Of a DNA stretch of 64,000 nucleotides, positions 1 to 10,041 are shown piece after piece. Source of the DNA: Planktotalea sp. (GTDB lineage: Bacteria > Pseudomonadota > Alphaproteobacteria > Rhodobacterales > Rhodobacteraceae); NCBI RefSeq assembly GCF_018607995.1, contig NZ_JABBAL010000030.1, positions 248,001 through 312,000 of the forward strand, in the 5' to 3' direction. Below the pieces are notes generated by a model, which had not been told where the DNA came from, did no database searches, and was given only the letters and a program-made list of their open reading frames with translations. Both the position numbers and the translations under genes were made by a program. Within the stretch, counting starts at the first letter, position 1. The number at the start of each line of letters is the position of its first letter.

Positions 1-424
1 CACGCGCTTCGAACAGGGCGCTGAGAGTCGAATATGGATCGGCTGTTTGCAGCAAAGGACGCGTGTCTTTGTTGCGCACACGAGACCACAACAAGGGCAA
101 TTCGGCGTTCAAACAGACGGACACGCCGCGCTCTGAAATAAGGGTGCGATTACGTTCCGCCAAGAATGCGCCGCCCCCTGTGGAGAGCACACAAGGCGCA
201 CCATCCAGAAGCCGTGCAATCACTTCACTTTCGCGCGCACGAAAAAACGCTTCCCCGTCACGCTCAAAAATTTCAGCAATGCTTATGTTAGCGGCTGTCA
301 CAATTTCCAAATCCGAATCAAGAAAAGGAACGTCGAGCTTTGTAGCCAATGCTTTGCCCACAGCCGTTTTGCCCGCACCCATCATGCCGACAAGGACCAC
401 CGTTTTGTGCAATTTCCAGACCAT
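1..424 (-). CDS. aroK: Shikimate kinase, 3' end cut by the window edge
   Basis: About 141 N-terminal residues are visible. The protein phosphorylates shikimate with ATP in the chorismate pathway in the cytoplasm. A Walker A motif (GMMGAGKT, residues 13-20) follows the first strand, then the LDSD segment that binds Mg and shikimate, the FRARESEV segment and the glycine-rich STGGGAF loop, all in family order. The ATG at 422-424 is chosen because family members begin a few residues before the P-loop. A GTG five codons upstream is possible. The gene is divergent from the next gene. The C-terminal lid end lies outside the window. Confidence 0.93.
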   Translation of the reverse strand, partial: MVWKLHKTVVLVGMMGAGKTAVGKALATKLDVPFLDSDLEIVTAANISIAEIFERDGEAFFRARESEVIARLLDGAPCVLSTGGGAFLAERNRTLISERGVSVCLNAELPLLWSRVRNKDTRPLLQTADPYSTLSALFEAR

Positions 425-557
425 TTGCGCTAAATCCACCTGCGCGCATCGGCTAATGCCCGCCAAATTTCAATTTGTCACCTTCAATGACGTGAACTTA
501 CCAAAAAGGCCATATATAAACGTGACAAAAGACGGCAAGCAGGCAAGGATCAGGCTT

Positions 558-710
558 ATGTGGCGTATCATCAAATGGTTGATCTATCTCGCGATTTTGG
601 CAGCGCTTGCCTTGATCGCATATGCGTATCTTGGGCCTTTTTTTGGGGCTGATTTCTCTGCACCTTTACAAGAAATTCGCGTTCCGGTGGATTTGAATGG
701 CGGGAATTAA
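558..710 (+). CDS. Small single-span membrane protein, 50 aa
   Basis: The reading frame encodes a short basic start (MWRIIKW), one hydrophobic helix at about residues 7-28 and a short polar tail ending DLNGGN. A purine-rich AAGGATCAGG lies just before the ATG. The stop overlaps the start of the downstream periplasmic protein by 14 bases, which suggests translational coupling. I do not recognise a family beyond a small inner-membrane protein. It stands between aroK (divergent) and the 512-aa protein plus xerD, so it probably starts that operon. Confidence 0.55.
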   Translation: MWRIIKWLIYLAILAALALIAYAYLGPFFGADFSAPLQEIRVPVDLNGGN

Positions 711-2235
711 GAACCGCTTCAGGCTTGGTCTTGCGCTTACCTGTGCAATACAAATGCCTGCATTTGCGAATGATCCCCTCTCTGCGATTGAGTGGTTGGA
801 AAAGCAACCCAAGCAAATTGTGGTGCCGCTTGAGGCCCCACAAATCACAATTGATGAACCCGCCGTCGCAGGGTCGGTCACCACACCCAAGGTTACAGTC
901 ACGCCACTTGGCGCGCCTGTTCGCGCGGCAGCAGGACTGTTGCCAAGTAACGTAACGGGCCTGCCGAGAGATCTGTGGCAAGGCAGCGACGCTGAGGCCG
1001 TTAGCACGCTAATCAAAGATTTGAACGCTGAAAAATTACCTGCACTACAGGAGTTATTGTTCACGTTGATCTTGGCCGAAGCGAATCCGCCAAGGGATGC
1101 GCAAAATTCTGAATTTCTGCGCGCGCGACTTCGGAAACTTTTATCTCTGGGAGCGCTAGATCCAGCAGCCGCCCTATTGACGCGTGCGGACCCCGCACAT
1201 CCCGATCTGTTTGACCTTTATTTTGATGTGTCTTTGCTCTCAGGCGATCCCGATGCGCCGTGCAAAGCTTTGAAAGCACAACCCAGCCTTAGCCGAGATT
1301 TTGCCTCACGCATTTTTTGCGATGTACAATTGAAGGACTGGGACAATGCAGCTTTAACACTCTCAACTGCAGATGCGATTGGCGCGCTGGAACCGACAGA
1401 TGTGGCCTTGTTGGAACGTTTCCTTGATCCGGAGTTGTTTGAACAAATCCCTCCGGCACCGCAGTCATTGAGTGTGTTGCGATTCCGCTTGTTCGAAGCC
1501 GCGGGTGAAAGCCTCCCAACAACCTCCCTACCACGCGCGTTTGCGGCGACAGATCTTTCCGGCGACGCTGGCTGGAAGCCGCAGCTTGACGCAGCAGAAC
1601 GTTTGGCGCGGGTTGGCGCTATTTCTGAGAACCGTTTGTTGGGCATTTACACGAGTCGCAGACCCTCAGCATCCGGTGGAATTTGGGATCGAATAGACGC
1701 AGTACAACGTCTTGATATCGCGCTGAAATCCGATGATCCGGTTGCGATATTAAAACAGCTCCGTCGCGCTTGGGAAAAAATGCAAGAGGTGCAGCTCGAA
1801 GTTCCTTTTGCGGCGCTCTTTGCGCGAGATCTTTTGCGTCTGCCAAACAAAGGTGCCGACGCTGATTTAATCACAAAAATTGCGCTTCTCTCACCAATTT
1901 ATGAGCAAGCGGCAGAGCGCAGAACTGAAAATGTGACTTTGATAATGGCTCAATCTATCGCAATCGGCGAACCTAAGGCGCAAAGCACGCTTCCCCTAAG
2001 TCAGACCCTCACCGACAGCTTTTCAGGCGCGGGTGCTCCACAAACGTTGACAGATATAGCGGGAAAAGCGCGTTTGGGAGAAGCCATTTTACGCGCCGTT
2101 GCGTTGGCCATATCAGGGGCCGAGGGCGATCCAGCTACGCTGCAAAACGGGCTTGCCTTCTTACGCAGCGTTGGGCTTGAAGACACGGTGCGACGCGCGG
2201 CACTTCAATTGATCCTGCTTGAGCAAGGCTTCTAG
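697..2235 (+). CDS. Periplasmic protein of unknown function, 512 aa
   Basis: An N-terminal Sec signal peptide is clear: basic MAGIKNRFR, a hydrophobic stretch, then cleavage near AFA/NDP at about residue 24. The mature part is rich in Ala, Leu, Asp and Glu and looks largely alpha-helical, like repeat-type periplasmic proteins, but I see no catalytic motif and name no domain. The ATG lies inside the end of the 50-aa gene, and its stop is two bases before the xerD start, so the three genes look co-transcribed. The frame is open throughout with codon use like its neighbours. Confidence 0.75.
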   Translation: MAGIKNRFRLGLALTCAIQMPAFANDPLSAIEWLEKQPKQIVVPLEAPQITIDEPAVAGSVTTPKVTVTPLGAPVRAAAGLLPSNVTGLPRDLWQGSDAEAVSTLIKDLNAEKLPALQELLFTLILAEANPPRDAQNSEFLRARLRKLLSLGALDPAAALLTRADPAHPDLFDLYFDVSLLSGDPDAPCKALKAQPSLSRDFASRIFCDVQLKDWDNAALTLSTADAIGALEPTDVALLERFLDPELFEQIPPAPQSLSVLRFRLFEAAGESLPTTSLPRAFAATDLSGDAGWKPQLDAAERLARVGAISENRLLGIYTSRRPSASGGIWDRIDAVQRLDIALKSDDPVAILKQLRRAWEKMQEVQLEVPFAALFARDLLRLPNKGADADLITKIALLSPIYEQAAERRTENVTLIMAQSIAIGEPKAQSTLPLSQTLTDSFSGAGAPQTLTDIAGKARLGEAILRAVALAISGAEGDPATLQNGLAFLRSVGLEDTVRRAALQLILLEQGF

Positions 2236-2237
2236 AT

Positions 2238-3182
2238 GTGACCTTAGCAGTTGATCATAGCAGTTGGATTTCAACGTTTCTAGACGCACAAGCCGCTGAA
2301 TTGGGTGCGGCCACCAACACTCAACTGGCCTACGCACGAGATTTGAAAGATTTTGCAGAATATCTTTCAGGGCGCAATCTTTCTTTTGAAAATGCAACGC
2401 GCGATCATATCGAGGCCTATTTGATTTTCTGCGACGCGCAAGGTCTTGCGAAATCCACACGAGCGCGACGGCTCTCTGCGATCAAACAACTGTATCGTTT
2501 CTGCTTTGAGGAAGGATGGCGCGGCGATAATCCTGCCATTAAGATTGCCGGGCCGGGGAAAGACAAGCGGCTACCCAAAACGCTGAGTATGGGGGAAGTA
2601 GACGGTTTGCTCGCCGCTGCGCGCGTGGTTGGACGCAGCCCGACCGATCGAATGCGCAACACCTGTTTGATGGAACTCTTATATGCCACTGGTATGCGCG
2701 TGAGCGAATTAGTATCGCTCCCCATTTCGACAGTGCGCGGCAATCCCAGCATGCTTTTGATCCGTGGTAAGGGCGACAAAGAGCGCATGGTTCCGCTGTC
2801 ACCGCCTGCCCGCGATGCATTAACTGAGTGGCTTGAAACCTTGGACAACTTGCAAGAGACGGAACGGTTGAAAGGCAAAACAGTCTCGCGGTTTTTGTTT
2901 CCGTCTCGCAGTAAGGAAGGGCATCTAACCCGCCACAGGTTTTATATTCTTATTAAGGAGTTATCTGTGTACGCAGGTGTTTCACCTGCCAAGGTGACAC
3001 CGCACACTTTACGCCATGCTTTCGCAACGCATCTATTGGAAAACGGGGCTGATATACGATCTATTCAAACCCTTTTGGGCCACGCAGATGTGGCCACGAC
3101 CGAGATTTACACCCACGTTTTAGAAGCACGATTGCAAGAACTGGTATTAAAGCATCATCCGCTTGCCAATGACGACGACTAA
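2238..3182 (+). CDS. xerD: Tyrosine recombinase XerD
   Basis: This 314-aa site-specific recombinase is expected to resolve chromosome dimers at dif with XerC. The N-terminal SAM-like core-binding domain covers about residues 8-100. The catalytic domain carries the full set: Arg154 in TGMRVSEL, Lys178 in RGKGDKERMVP, His256 and Arg259 in HTLRHAFATH, His282 in LLGH and nucleophile Tyr291 in TTEIYTHV. The start is GTG, two bases after the preceding stop. XerD is preferred over XerC from the TPHTLRHAFATHLLENGAD block and length. The 3' end overlaps the convergent phosphoesterase pseudogene by four bases. Confidence 0.93.
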   Translation: MTLAVDHSSWISTFLDAQAAELGAATNTQLAYARDLKDFAEYLSGRNLSFENATRDHIEAYLIFCDAQGLAKSTRARRLSAIKQLYRFCFEEGWRGDNPAIKIAGPGKDKRLPKTLSMGEVDGLLAAARVVGRSPTDRMRNTCLMELLYATGMRVSELVSLPISTVRGNPSMLLIRGKGDKERMVPLSPPARDALTEWLETLDNLQETERLKGKTVSRFLFPSRSKEGHLTRHRFYILIKELSVYAGVSPAKVTPHTLRHAFATHLLENGADIRSIQTLLGHADVATTEIYTHVLEARLQELVLKHHPLANDDD

Positions 3183-3964
3183 CGACGCAAAGATTGTGGC
3201 GAAACGTCCTCAGACGGCCAAATGCCTGTCTTCAAAGCGACATCATAACCCTGCGTCAAGCCTGCGGATTTCATATCTTGCTCTGCACTCTCAACGTCAT
3301 ACGTCAAAGTTTCAAAGGTAAGCGCACGATCCGCTGCAATGCGCAGAAATTCTGTGAGTGGGGTGCCGTCATGCGGTGGCATCCCAATCGCTCCTGCATT
3401 CACCCATTGCACGCCTGCGATCTCTCTCTCAAACGCGATACCCGAATGTCCGCAAATGACCGTATCAAAATCGCCGCACAGCATGTTGAGCGCATCAAGT
3501 TCTTCTAGAAAGTTTGCCTCGTCTGAGACGCTCCACAAAAAGCGGGCCACGTCGGTAGCGCCCCCATGGATCACGACGTATTTTCGAGCTTGATGGCTAA
3601 ACATTATGATATCCGGCAATTCTGACATCCAAACCCGATCACTGGGGCTAATTTGCGCATTCGCAAACGCATACCAAGCGGCAGAGAGGCTATCACAGAC
3701 CGTGCCATTCTCAAATCCGCACCCGCAATCGCGCGCGTTCGCCCCAAGCTGCTTTTCGCAATTTCCAACAACAATTTAAACATTTTCACGCCGTATGCGA
3801 GCAACAACTGCCTCTGGTGCACCGCAATAGGCAACCAAGTCGCCTGTGCAAATCGATGCGCCACGCGCGGTGGCGAGCACAGCTTCAAGCGCCTGAATAT
3901 TTGAATAAGGTCCACCAAAAACCGTGATTTCACCGTTAAAGTCGCCCAATTCTTTGATGCGCAT
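3179..3964 (-). pseudogene. Metallophosphoesterase broken by an in-frame TAA
   Basis: Both halves lie in one frame. The first reads from the ATG at 3962-3964 (AGGGAG site upstream) through ITVFGGPYSNIQALEAVL to RRENV. It then meets TAA at 3776-3778 and resumes as IVVGNCEKQLG, CGCGFENG, GGATD, ICGHSG and WVNAGAIGMP to the end. Restored, it is 261 codons of a calcineurin-like phosphoesterase in which GNCE, GGATD and GHSG supply metal ligands. The first metal motif is also atypical: GGPYSN stands where GDxHxN is usual. A single base change (for example AAA to TAA) explains the stop. Re-initiation at an internal ATG would give a partial, probably inactive protein. Confidence 0.85.
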
Positions 3965-4032
3965 GCCCGGCTCCCTTGAAGTGTCGACCACCCGCCCCCA
4001 TAACATGAAGACCCCAGAGAAAGACAAGACCC

Positions 4033-5340
4033 ATGGACCCCAGCACACCACTTCTTGATAACACCTTTTGGATCACGACAGGGTCGATCTTGCTGTTGCT
4101 CGTGCTGTCAGGATTCTTTTCGGGATCCGAGACCGCATTGACCGCAGCCTCGCGAGGAAAATTGCGCACGCAGGCGGATAAAGGATCGCGCGGCGCAAAG
4201 CGTGCTTTGGACATTACAGAAGACAATGAACGCCTAATCGGCTCCGTTTTGTTGGGCAATAACTTGGTGAATATTCTCGCCACGTCGCTTGCGACGGCTT
4301 TGTTCACCCGCGCGTTCGGTGAAAGCGGCGTCGCCCTTGCCACCTTGGTGATGACTTTGCTGGTCCTCATTTTTGCAGAAGTTTTGCCGAAAACCTATGC
4401 GATCACCAACGCGGAACGCGCAGCCGCCTTGGTCTCGCCCGTGATCCAATTGGTGATCACCGTTTTTTCACCAGTCGTCAGCGCCGTTCGCTTTTTCGTG
4501 CGCGGGGTGTTGCGAGTGTTCGGTATCATGACCGACCCCGATGGTCATATTCTGGCTGTAAAGGAAGAAATCGAAGGTGCTCTAAACTTGGGTCACTCCG
4601 AAGGGATAGTTGAAAAGGAAGATCGTGATCGCATTCTTGGTGCGCTGGATCTTGGCGATCGTGTCGTCGAGGAAATCATGTTGCATCGTTCAGGGATTGA
4701 AATGATTGATGCTGCCTGTGACCCGTCCGCGATCTTGCGTCAATGTTTGGAAAGCCGTCACACACGCCTGCCCGTCTATGATGGTGAACCTGAAAACATT
4801 GTTGGCACGGTTCACGCAAAGGATCTTTTGCGTGCGATGCACCGCTTGATTGATCCCGAAACCAGTTCGGTCTCTGGGCTTACAAAATTCGACATTCGCG
4901 AAGTTGCGATGCCGCCCTATTTCGTGCCTGAAACCACCACGCTAGATGATCAAATGCGCAATTTCCTGCGCCGCCGCACGCATTTCGCGTTGGTTGTGGA
5001 CGAGTATGGCACACTCCAAGGATTGATCACGCTGGAGGATATTCTGGAAGAAATCGTTGGTGAAATTACCGACGAATTCGATCTCGAAGAAGATGCAAGC
5101 ATGATCCCCGATGAGGACGGCCATTATGTAATAGACGGCGCAATGACGATTCGCGATCTAAACCGCGCAGTCGATTGGGCCCTGCCCGATGAGGAAGCCA
5201 ACACCGTTGCGGGATTAGTAATCCACGAAGCGCAGATGATCCCAACCACGGGACAGGTCTTCAGTTTCCACGGGTTCCGTTTTGAAGTTGCAGGTCGTAG
5301 CGGTAATCGGATCACGCAATTAAAGATCCGGCCGCTTTAA
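4033..5340 (+). CDS. CNNM/CorC-type membrane protein with CBS pair
   Basis: The 435-aa protein has a DUF21 (CNNM) transmembrane domain over about residues 10-190, with the GFFSGSETALTAAS signature in the first helix region. Two CBS domains follow (about 205-335; RLPVYDG and FALVVDEYGTLQGLITLEDI), then a C-terminal CorC/HlyC domain (about 345-435). Relatives are annotated as hemolysin-like or CorC proteins and are linked to Mg or Co export. Transport has been shown only for some members. The upstream region is divergent from the broken phosphoesterase. The 3' end faces uvrA with two bases between the stops and no terminator. Confidence 0.88.
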   Translation: MDPSTPLLDNTFWITTGSILLLLVLSGFFSGSETALTAASRGKLRTQADKGSRGAKRALDITEDNERLIGSVLLGNNLVNILATSLATALFTRAFGESGVALATLVMTLLVLIFAEVLPKTYAITNAERAAALVSPVIQLVITVFSPVVSAVRFFVRGVLRVFGIMTDPDGHILAVKEEIEGALNLGHSEGIVEKEDRDRILGALDLGDRVVEEIMLHRSGIEMIDAACDPSAILRQCLESRHTRLPVYDGEPENIVGTVHAKDLLRAMHRLIDPETSSVSGLTKFDIREVAMPPYFVPETTTLDDQMRNFLRRRTHFALVVDEYGTLQGLITLEDILEEIVGEITDEFDLEEDASMIPDEDGHYVIDGAMTIRDLNRAVDWALPDEEANTVAGLVIHEAQMIPTTGQVFSFHGFRFEVAGRSGNRITQLKIRPL

Positions 5341-5342
5341 CC

Positions 5343-8207
5343 CTACTTCTCCACAACGCGTTTTGCGGCTGCTTCCAACATCCCTTTGAGGTAATGGCCT
5401 GTATAGCTACCTTCGACTTCGGCAACAGTCTCAGGCGTACCAACTGCGACAATCTCGCCACCGCCATCACCACCTTCTGGCCCAATATCGATGATCCAAT
5501 CTGCGGTTTTTATGACGTCAAGATTGTGCTCGATCACGATGACCGAATTCCCCGCGTCGACTAATTCATGCAGCACTTCCAACAACTTGCGAACATCTTC
5601 GAAATGCAAACCCGTTGTTGGTTCGTCCAGAATATAAAGCGTACGCCCTGTTGAGCGTTTGCTGAGTTCTTTCGAGAGCTTCACGCGCTGCGCTTCCCCC
5701 CCCGAGAGGGTTGTCGCCTGTTGCCCAACCTTAATATAGCCCAAGCCGACGCGCATCAACGCATCCATTTTATCGCGAATGTTTGGCACCGCTTTGAAGA
5801 AATCTTGCGCGTCTTCGACCGTCATATTCAAAACATCCGCGATGCTCTTGCCCTTAAAACGGATCTCGAGGGTCTCGCGATTGTACCGCGCACCTTTGCA
5901 AGTTTCGCATTCTACATAGACATCAGGGAGGAAGTGCATTTCGATCTTGATCACACCATCTCCCTGGCACGCCTCACAACGCCCACCTTTAACATTAAAA
6001 CTGAAACGACCAGGCTTGTAGCCGCGTGCTTTGGCTTCTGGCAAGCCAGCAAACCAATCACGGATCGGCGTGAACGCGCCAGTGTACGTCGCTGGGTTTG
6101 ATCGCGGTGTGCGCCCAATCGCGCGTTGATCAATATCGATCACCTTATCAAGATATTCGAGGCCTTTGATCGTCTCACAAGGAGCTGGTGTCTGGCGCGC
6201 ACCATTCAAGCGCATCGACGCTGTTTTGAACAACGTTTCGATTGTCAGTGTAGATTTACCACCACCAGATACGCCAGTCACACAGACAAATTTACCAAGC
6301 GGGAATTCCACGCTTATACTCCGCAAATTATTGCCCGTTGCTTTGACGACTTTGATCTTCTTCTTATTGCCCGCGCGACGGTCTGCCGGAACAGCAATCT
6401 CCCGCTTGCCACTGAGGTATTGGCCAGTCATCGATGCCTTGTCGGCAATAATTTCCGCAGGCGTGCCCTTTGACACTACTTGGCCACCGTGCACACCGGC
6501 ACCGGGCCCTATATCAAAAACATAATCCGCCTCACGAATAGCCTCTTCATCGTGCTCAACAACGATCACCGTATTGCCTTGATTTCGTAAGTTTTTAAGC
6601 GTGCGGAGCAAGCGATCATTATCACGCTGGTGCAGGCCAATGGACGGCTCGTCCAAAACGTACAAAACACCCTGTAAACCCGATCCAATCTGGCTCGCCA
6701 ATCTAATTCTCTGACTTTCTCCCCCGCTCAACGTTCCGCTGGCACGAGATAATGTCAAATACTCTAGGCCCACATTGTTAAGGAAACCCAAACGTTCCTG
6801 AATTTCTTTCAAAATCGCCTTTGCAATCTCGTTGCGTTGCGCAGTCAAAGAGGCGGGCACGGTTGTGCACCACTCATAGGCCTCACGGATCGACATTTGT
6901 ACCACGTGACCCACGTGCAAATCGGCGATTTTAACAGCCAAAGCTTCTTGGCGCAGACGGAAACCTTCGCATGTGCCGCAAGGTCTATTATTTTGATAAC
7001 GCTCAAATTCTTCGCGAATCCAGTTGCTATCCGTTTCGCGATAGCGTCGCTCCATATTCGGAATGACACCCTCAAAGACCCGCGTGACCTGATAGACGCG
7101 CCCGCCCTCATCATAGCGGAAGGGAATTTCCTCTTCGCTGGACCCATGTAGGAAAACCTGCTGCACATAGGCGGGCAGATCTTTCCACTTGGTATTTTGA
7201 TTAAACTCGTAATGTTTCGCGATAGCTTCAATGGTTTGCAAGAAATACGGAGACTTTCCTTTGCGCCAAGGGGCAAGTGCGCCGTCAGAAATTTTCAAAG
7301 TTGCGTCAGGAACCACCAATCGTTCATCAAAAAATAACTCTTTTCCAAGACCATCGCATTCAGGGCAGGCTCCAAATGGCGCGTTGAAACTAAACAGGCG
7401 AGGTTCGATTTCAGGAATGGTGAAACCACTTACAGGACAAGCGAATTTTTCGGAAAAAGTATGGCGTTCCGGCTCGCCTTCGCTTGGGGCGGTCTCAAAA
7501 ATTGCGATGCCATCTGCGAGATCAAGCGCTGTGCGCAAACTGTCAGCAAGACGGGTTTCCAAACCTTCACGCACGACAATCCGATCCACAACCACATCAA
7601 TGTCATGTCGAAATTTCTTGTCCAATGTGGGAGGTTCATCCAACTCATAAAACGCGCCATCTACTTTGACACGTTGAAAGCCTTGCTTGCGCAATTCCAT
7701 GAATTCTTTGCGATATTCACCTTTTCGATCTCGAATAATCGGCGCAAGAAGATAACCGCGAATACCTTCTTCCAGCCCCATGATCCTATCGACCATGTCT
7801 TGCACTTGTTGCGCCTCAATCGGCAGACCGGTCGTCGGGGAATAGGGAGTGCCAACTCGCGCAAACAGCAGGCGCATGTAGTCATAGATTTCTGTCACAG
7901 TGCCCACAGTCGAGCGTGGGTTTTTCGACGTCGTCTTCTGTTCGATTGAAATTGCTGGGCTAAGGCCACTGATGTGATCCACGTCAGGTTTCTGCATCAT
8001 ATCAAGGAACTGGCGTGCATAAGCGCTGAGGGACTCAACGTAGCGGCGTTGGCCTTCAGCATAAATCGTATCAAAAGCGAGCGATGATTTACCCGAGCCT
8101 GACAGTCCAGTGATAACCACCAGCCGATCGCGCGGAATATCCACATCAATTGACTTGAGATTGTGCTCACGCGCGCCACGCACTTCGATGTTTTTCAGCT
8201 CGGCCAT
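5343..8207 (-). CDS. uvrA: Excinuclease ABC subunit A
   Basis: The 954-aa damage sensor of nucleotide excision repair has two ABC ATPase modules. The first Walker A is GLSGSGKSS (residues 34-42), the second [10 protein letters not shown]. Signatures [11 protein letters not shown] and [10 protein letters not shown] and Walker B segments [11 protein letters not shown] and [11 protein letters not shown] are intact. Zinc-binding Cys sets are present ([16 protein letters not shown] with ECETCKG). The ATG at 8205-8207 is chosen because [11 protein letters not shown] is the family N-terminus and AAAGGGG lies just upstream. The frame is also open further upstream. Confidence 0.97.
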   Translation of the reverse strand: MAELKNIEVRGAREHNLKSIDVDIPRDRLVVITGLSGSGKSSLAFDTIYAEGQRRYVESLSAYARQFLDMMQKPDVDHISGLSPAISIEQKTTSKNPRSTVGTVTEIYDYMRLLFARVGTPYSPTTGLPIEAQQVQDMVDRIMGLEEGIRGYLLAPIIRDRKGEYRKEFMELRKQGFQRVKVDGAFYELDEPPTLDKKFRHDIDVVVDRIVVREGLETRLADSLRTALDLADGIAIFETAPSEGEPERHTFSEKFACPVSGFTIPEIEPRLFSFNAPFGACPECDGLGKELFFDERLVVPDATLKISDGALAPWRKGKSPYFLQTIEAIAKHYEFNQNTKWKDLPAYVQQVFLHGSSEEEIPFRYDEGGRVYQVTRVFEGVIPNMERRYRETDSNWIREEFERYQNNRPCGTCEGFRLRQEALAVKIADLHVGHVVQMSIREAYEWCTTVPASLTAQRNEIAKAILKEIQERLGFLNNVGLEYLTLSRASGTLSGGESQRIRLASQIGSGLQGVLYVLDEPSIGLHQRDNDRLLRTLKNLRNQGNTVIVVEHDEEAIREADYVFDIGPGAGVHGGQVVSKGTPAEIIADKASMTGQYLSGKREIAVPADRRAGNKKKIKVVKATGNNLRSISVEFPLGKFVCVTGVSGGGKSTLTIETLFKTASMRLNGARQTPAPCETIKGLEYLDKVIDIDQRAIGRTPRSNPATYTGAFTPIRDWFAGLPEAKARGYKPGRFSFNVKGGRCEACQGDGVIKIEMHFLPDVYVECETCKGARYNRETLEIRFKGKSIADVLNMTVEDAQDFFKAVPNIRDKMDALMRVGLGYIKVGQQATTLSGGEAQRVKLSKELSKRSTGRTLYILDEPTTGLHFEDVRKLLEVLHELVDAGNSVIVIEHNLDVIKTADWIIDIGPEGGDGGGEIVAVGTPETVAEVEGSYTGHYLKGMLEAAAKRVVEK

Positions 8208-8309
8208 TTTGCGCCCCTTTGGTTCACCGCTAACACATAGGCATAGCTTTGGATTCGGCCAGCCCTGATGATGCACAACAAATAGAACAAATGGGGAATA
8301 TACGAAAGA

Positions 8310-9554
8310 TTAATCTGTTTCGTTCATAGATTTCCTGCGACGGCCCGCAAAAAAAAGATGGATTGAGATACCACAAGCAGAAAACAGCATCACGAAGGCA
8401 ACTGTTCCAGAAAGTCCGAATTGCGCGATGATCGCGGCCAAAATGGGGGGGCCAGTTGTAGTTCCTAGGTTGCCCAATTGAGCGATTGCGCCCGTCGCAT
8501 AGGCGCGATCAGTCTCGTCGGTGTTCAATGACGCCAAGGCCGCAAAAGATGCCCCTGGCACAATCCCCGTAGTCCCTAGTAGTATGAGGCAAGCAACAAT
8601 AAATGCCGCGTCCTGTCCAAGTGTAAAGATCAGTGGCAGCGCTGAAACAGCGATCAAAACATATCCAATTATGACCGCACGAACAGGATCAATGAAACGG
8701 AGCATAACAACGCCCAAGGTCAGAGAAGTGGCGATAGACGCAAACGGCAACGACGCCGATAGTCCAGTGCGTCGGATCGCATCGACGAAATCCGGCAGGT
8801 ATGTCAAAAGCGCGATGTAGAGACCTGTATAGAACACAAATCCTAACGCAGCTGCGCTAAGCCATGGTGACGTATAGATTGTCAAATGCAGGCGAAGAAT
8901 TTTTGCAAGGTCGAGCCGCTTATTCGTTCTTTGCGCGCTGTCTGGGACAACCGGCGGCGGCAAAACCCTCCATAACGCAAACCCGAGAACACACATGTAC
9001 CCCGCATGTGCAAGAAACAACGTGCTAATCCCACCAAGCGTAAGCAAAACAGGTGCGATCAGCGCGACAAGCATGTAGGACAGCCCGAAAAAGCTGCTCC
9101 ATAGTGTCATAACAGCCGCACGCGCCGCGATTGAACTATGCCGCGCCATCAAAATCGGACCCGCGACTACAATCAGAAGATGGCTCGCCCCCTCCAGTAT
9201 CCGCAAAATGATTAAAGCAAAATATGGAAGGTGGACGGCTTGAAGCGCCGAAAGCACTGCTGCTCCAAACATTCCCCACACAAAGGCACGGCGAATGCCA
9301 ATTTGAGGGATAAGGATCCCTCCGACAACACCGAAAACCAGCCCAACCAACCCAACACAAGAAATCAAAAAGCCGAGGCCAATCTCGCCCACGCTATAAA
9401 TCGTGCGAAATTCATCCAGCGAAATAGCAATTTTTCCAAACTGCGCCGCCGCACCCAAACCTGCCGCCCAAACGAGGGAGATAATCAACCAATTTGTTGT
9501 GGGATCAGATTTTTCGTGCAATCGCTCAGGCCGTAATCGGGAAATCGGGATCAT
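8310..9554 (-). CDS. MFS transporter, 12 TM segments, substrate unknown
   Basis: The 414-aa protein has about twelve hydrophobic helices and MFS-like glycine-rich turns. The nearest resemblance is to CynX/NimT-type permeases, but nothing fixes the substrate. The start is unclear. The ATG at 9552-9554 overlaps the end of the methyltransferase pseudogene, while a TTG at 9519-9521 (HEKSDPTTNW) would avoid most of the overlap. It is the last gene of an apparent lpd-methyltransferase-MFS run on this strand. The frame is intact although the gene just before it is damaged. Confidence 0.78.
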   Translation of the reverse strand: MIPISRLRPERLHEKSDPTTNWLIISLVWAAGLGAAAQFGKIAISLDEFRTIYSVGEIGLGFLISCVGLVGLVFGVVGGILIPQIGIRRAFVWGMFGAAVLSALQAVHLPYFALIILRILEGASHLLIVVAGPILMARHSSIAARAAVMTLWSSFFGLSYMLVALIAPVLLTLGGISTLFLAHAGYMCVLGFALWRVLPPPVVPDSAQRTNKRLDLAKILRLHLTIYTSPWLSAAALGFVFYTGLYIALLTYLPDFVDAIRRTGLSASLPFASIATSLTLGVVMLRFIDPVRAVIIGYVLIAVSALPLIFTLGQDAAFIVACLILLGTTGIVPGASFAALASLNTDETDRAYATGAIAQLGNLGTTTGPPILAAIIAQFGLSGTVAFVMLFSACGISIHLFFAGRRRKSMNETD

Positions 9555-10035
9555 TGCTTAGATCCTCATTTTTGATATCAAGTTCGGGTGGTCTTTCGGC
9601 TTCAAGATTTCTAAGCGCCGCCGCGCGATTTCCCCATTGGCTGATCCCGATTTCACTTTCATCAAAAACGCATTCTAAAAGCAAGGTCTTCAAACCGCGC
9701 GCTGGCCAACGCGAATTATCCTGAGGGGCTGCGTGGAACCGAATAAAAAACGGGGATGAAATATAGAAATAAAACCCTCTTTTTATCATTTTACGTACAT
9801 TTTTTTGTAGCAATATAAGGTCGATCCAAATGCTCCAAACTTGATCGGCAATGATCAAATCAAACTTGCAGCTGCGACCATCTTCGCCCTCAAATAGACC
9901 TTTGCAGATATCATATTGGGGATAGCTAAACTGCTCGTAAGAGCCAAAGTTGAAGTATTTGCCCCACTGACCAGAAATTTCAGCGACTGACATCCCTTGT
10001 AAAGGCATCTCTATCCGATTGAGCGACGGCATCAC
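9505..10035 (-). pseudogene. SAM-dependent methyltransferase-like gene with compensating frameshifts and early stop
   Basis: The N-terminal half reads as a class I methyltransferase-like protein (ISGQWGKYFNFGSYE, YPQYDIC, FDLIIADQVW), and later SPFFIRFHAAP, NSRWPARGLK and QWGNRAAA also fit. Between them SIWIDLILLQKN replaces what the +1 frame reads as EHLDRPYIATKN. One G is missing after VW and one extra A sits in the A-run about 36 bases later. A TGA at 9526-9528 then stands where Trp is expected, followed in frame by AIARKI and a natural stop at 9505. The start is GTG 10033-10035 or ATG 10030-10032. A shortened, altered product could still be made. Confidence 0.72.
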
Positions 10036-10041
10036 GAGATC

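Noticed and set aside
8208-8309. LexA box upstream of uvrA
   Set aside because: GTTC is present but the second half (TGTG) does not fit GTTC-N7-GTTC.
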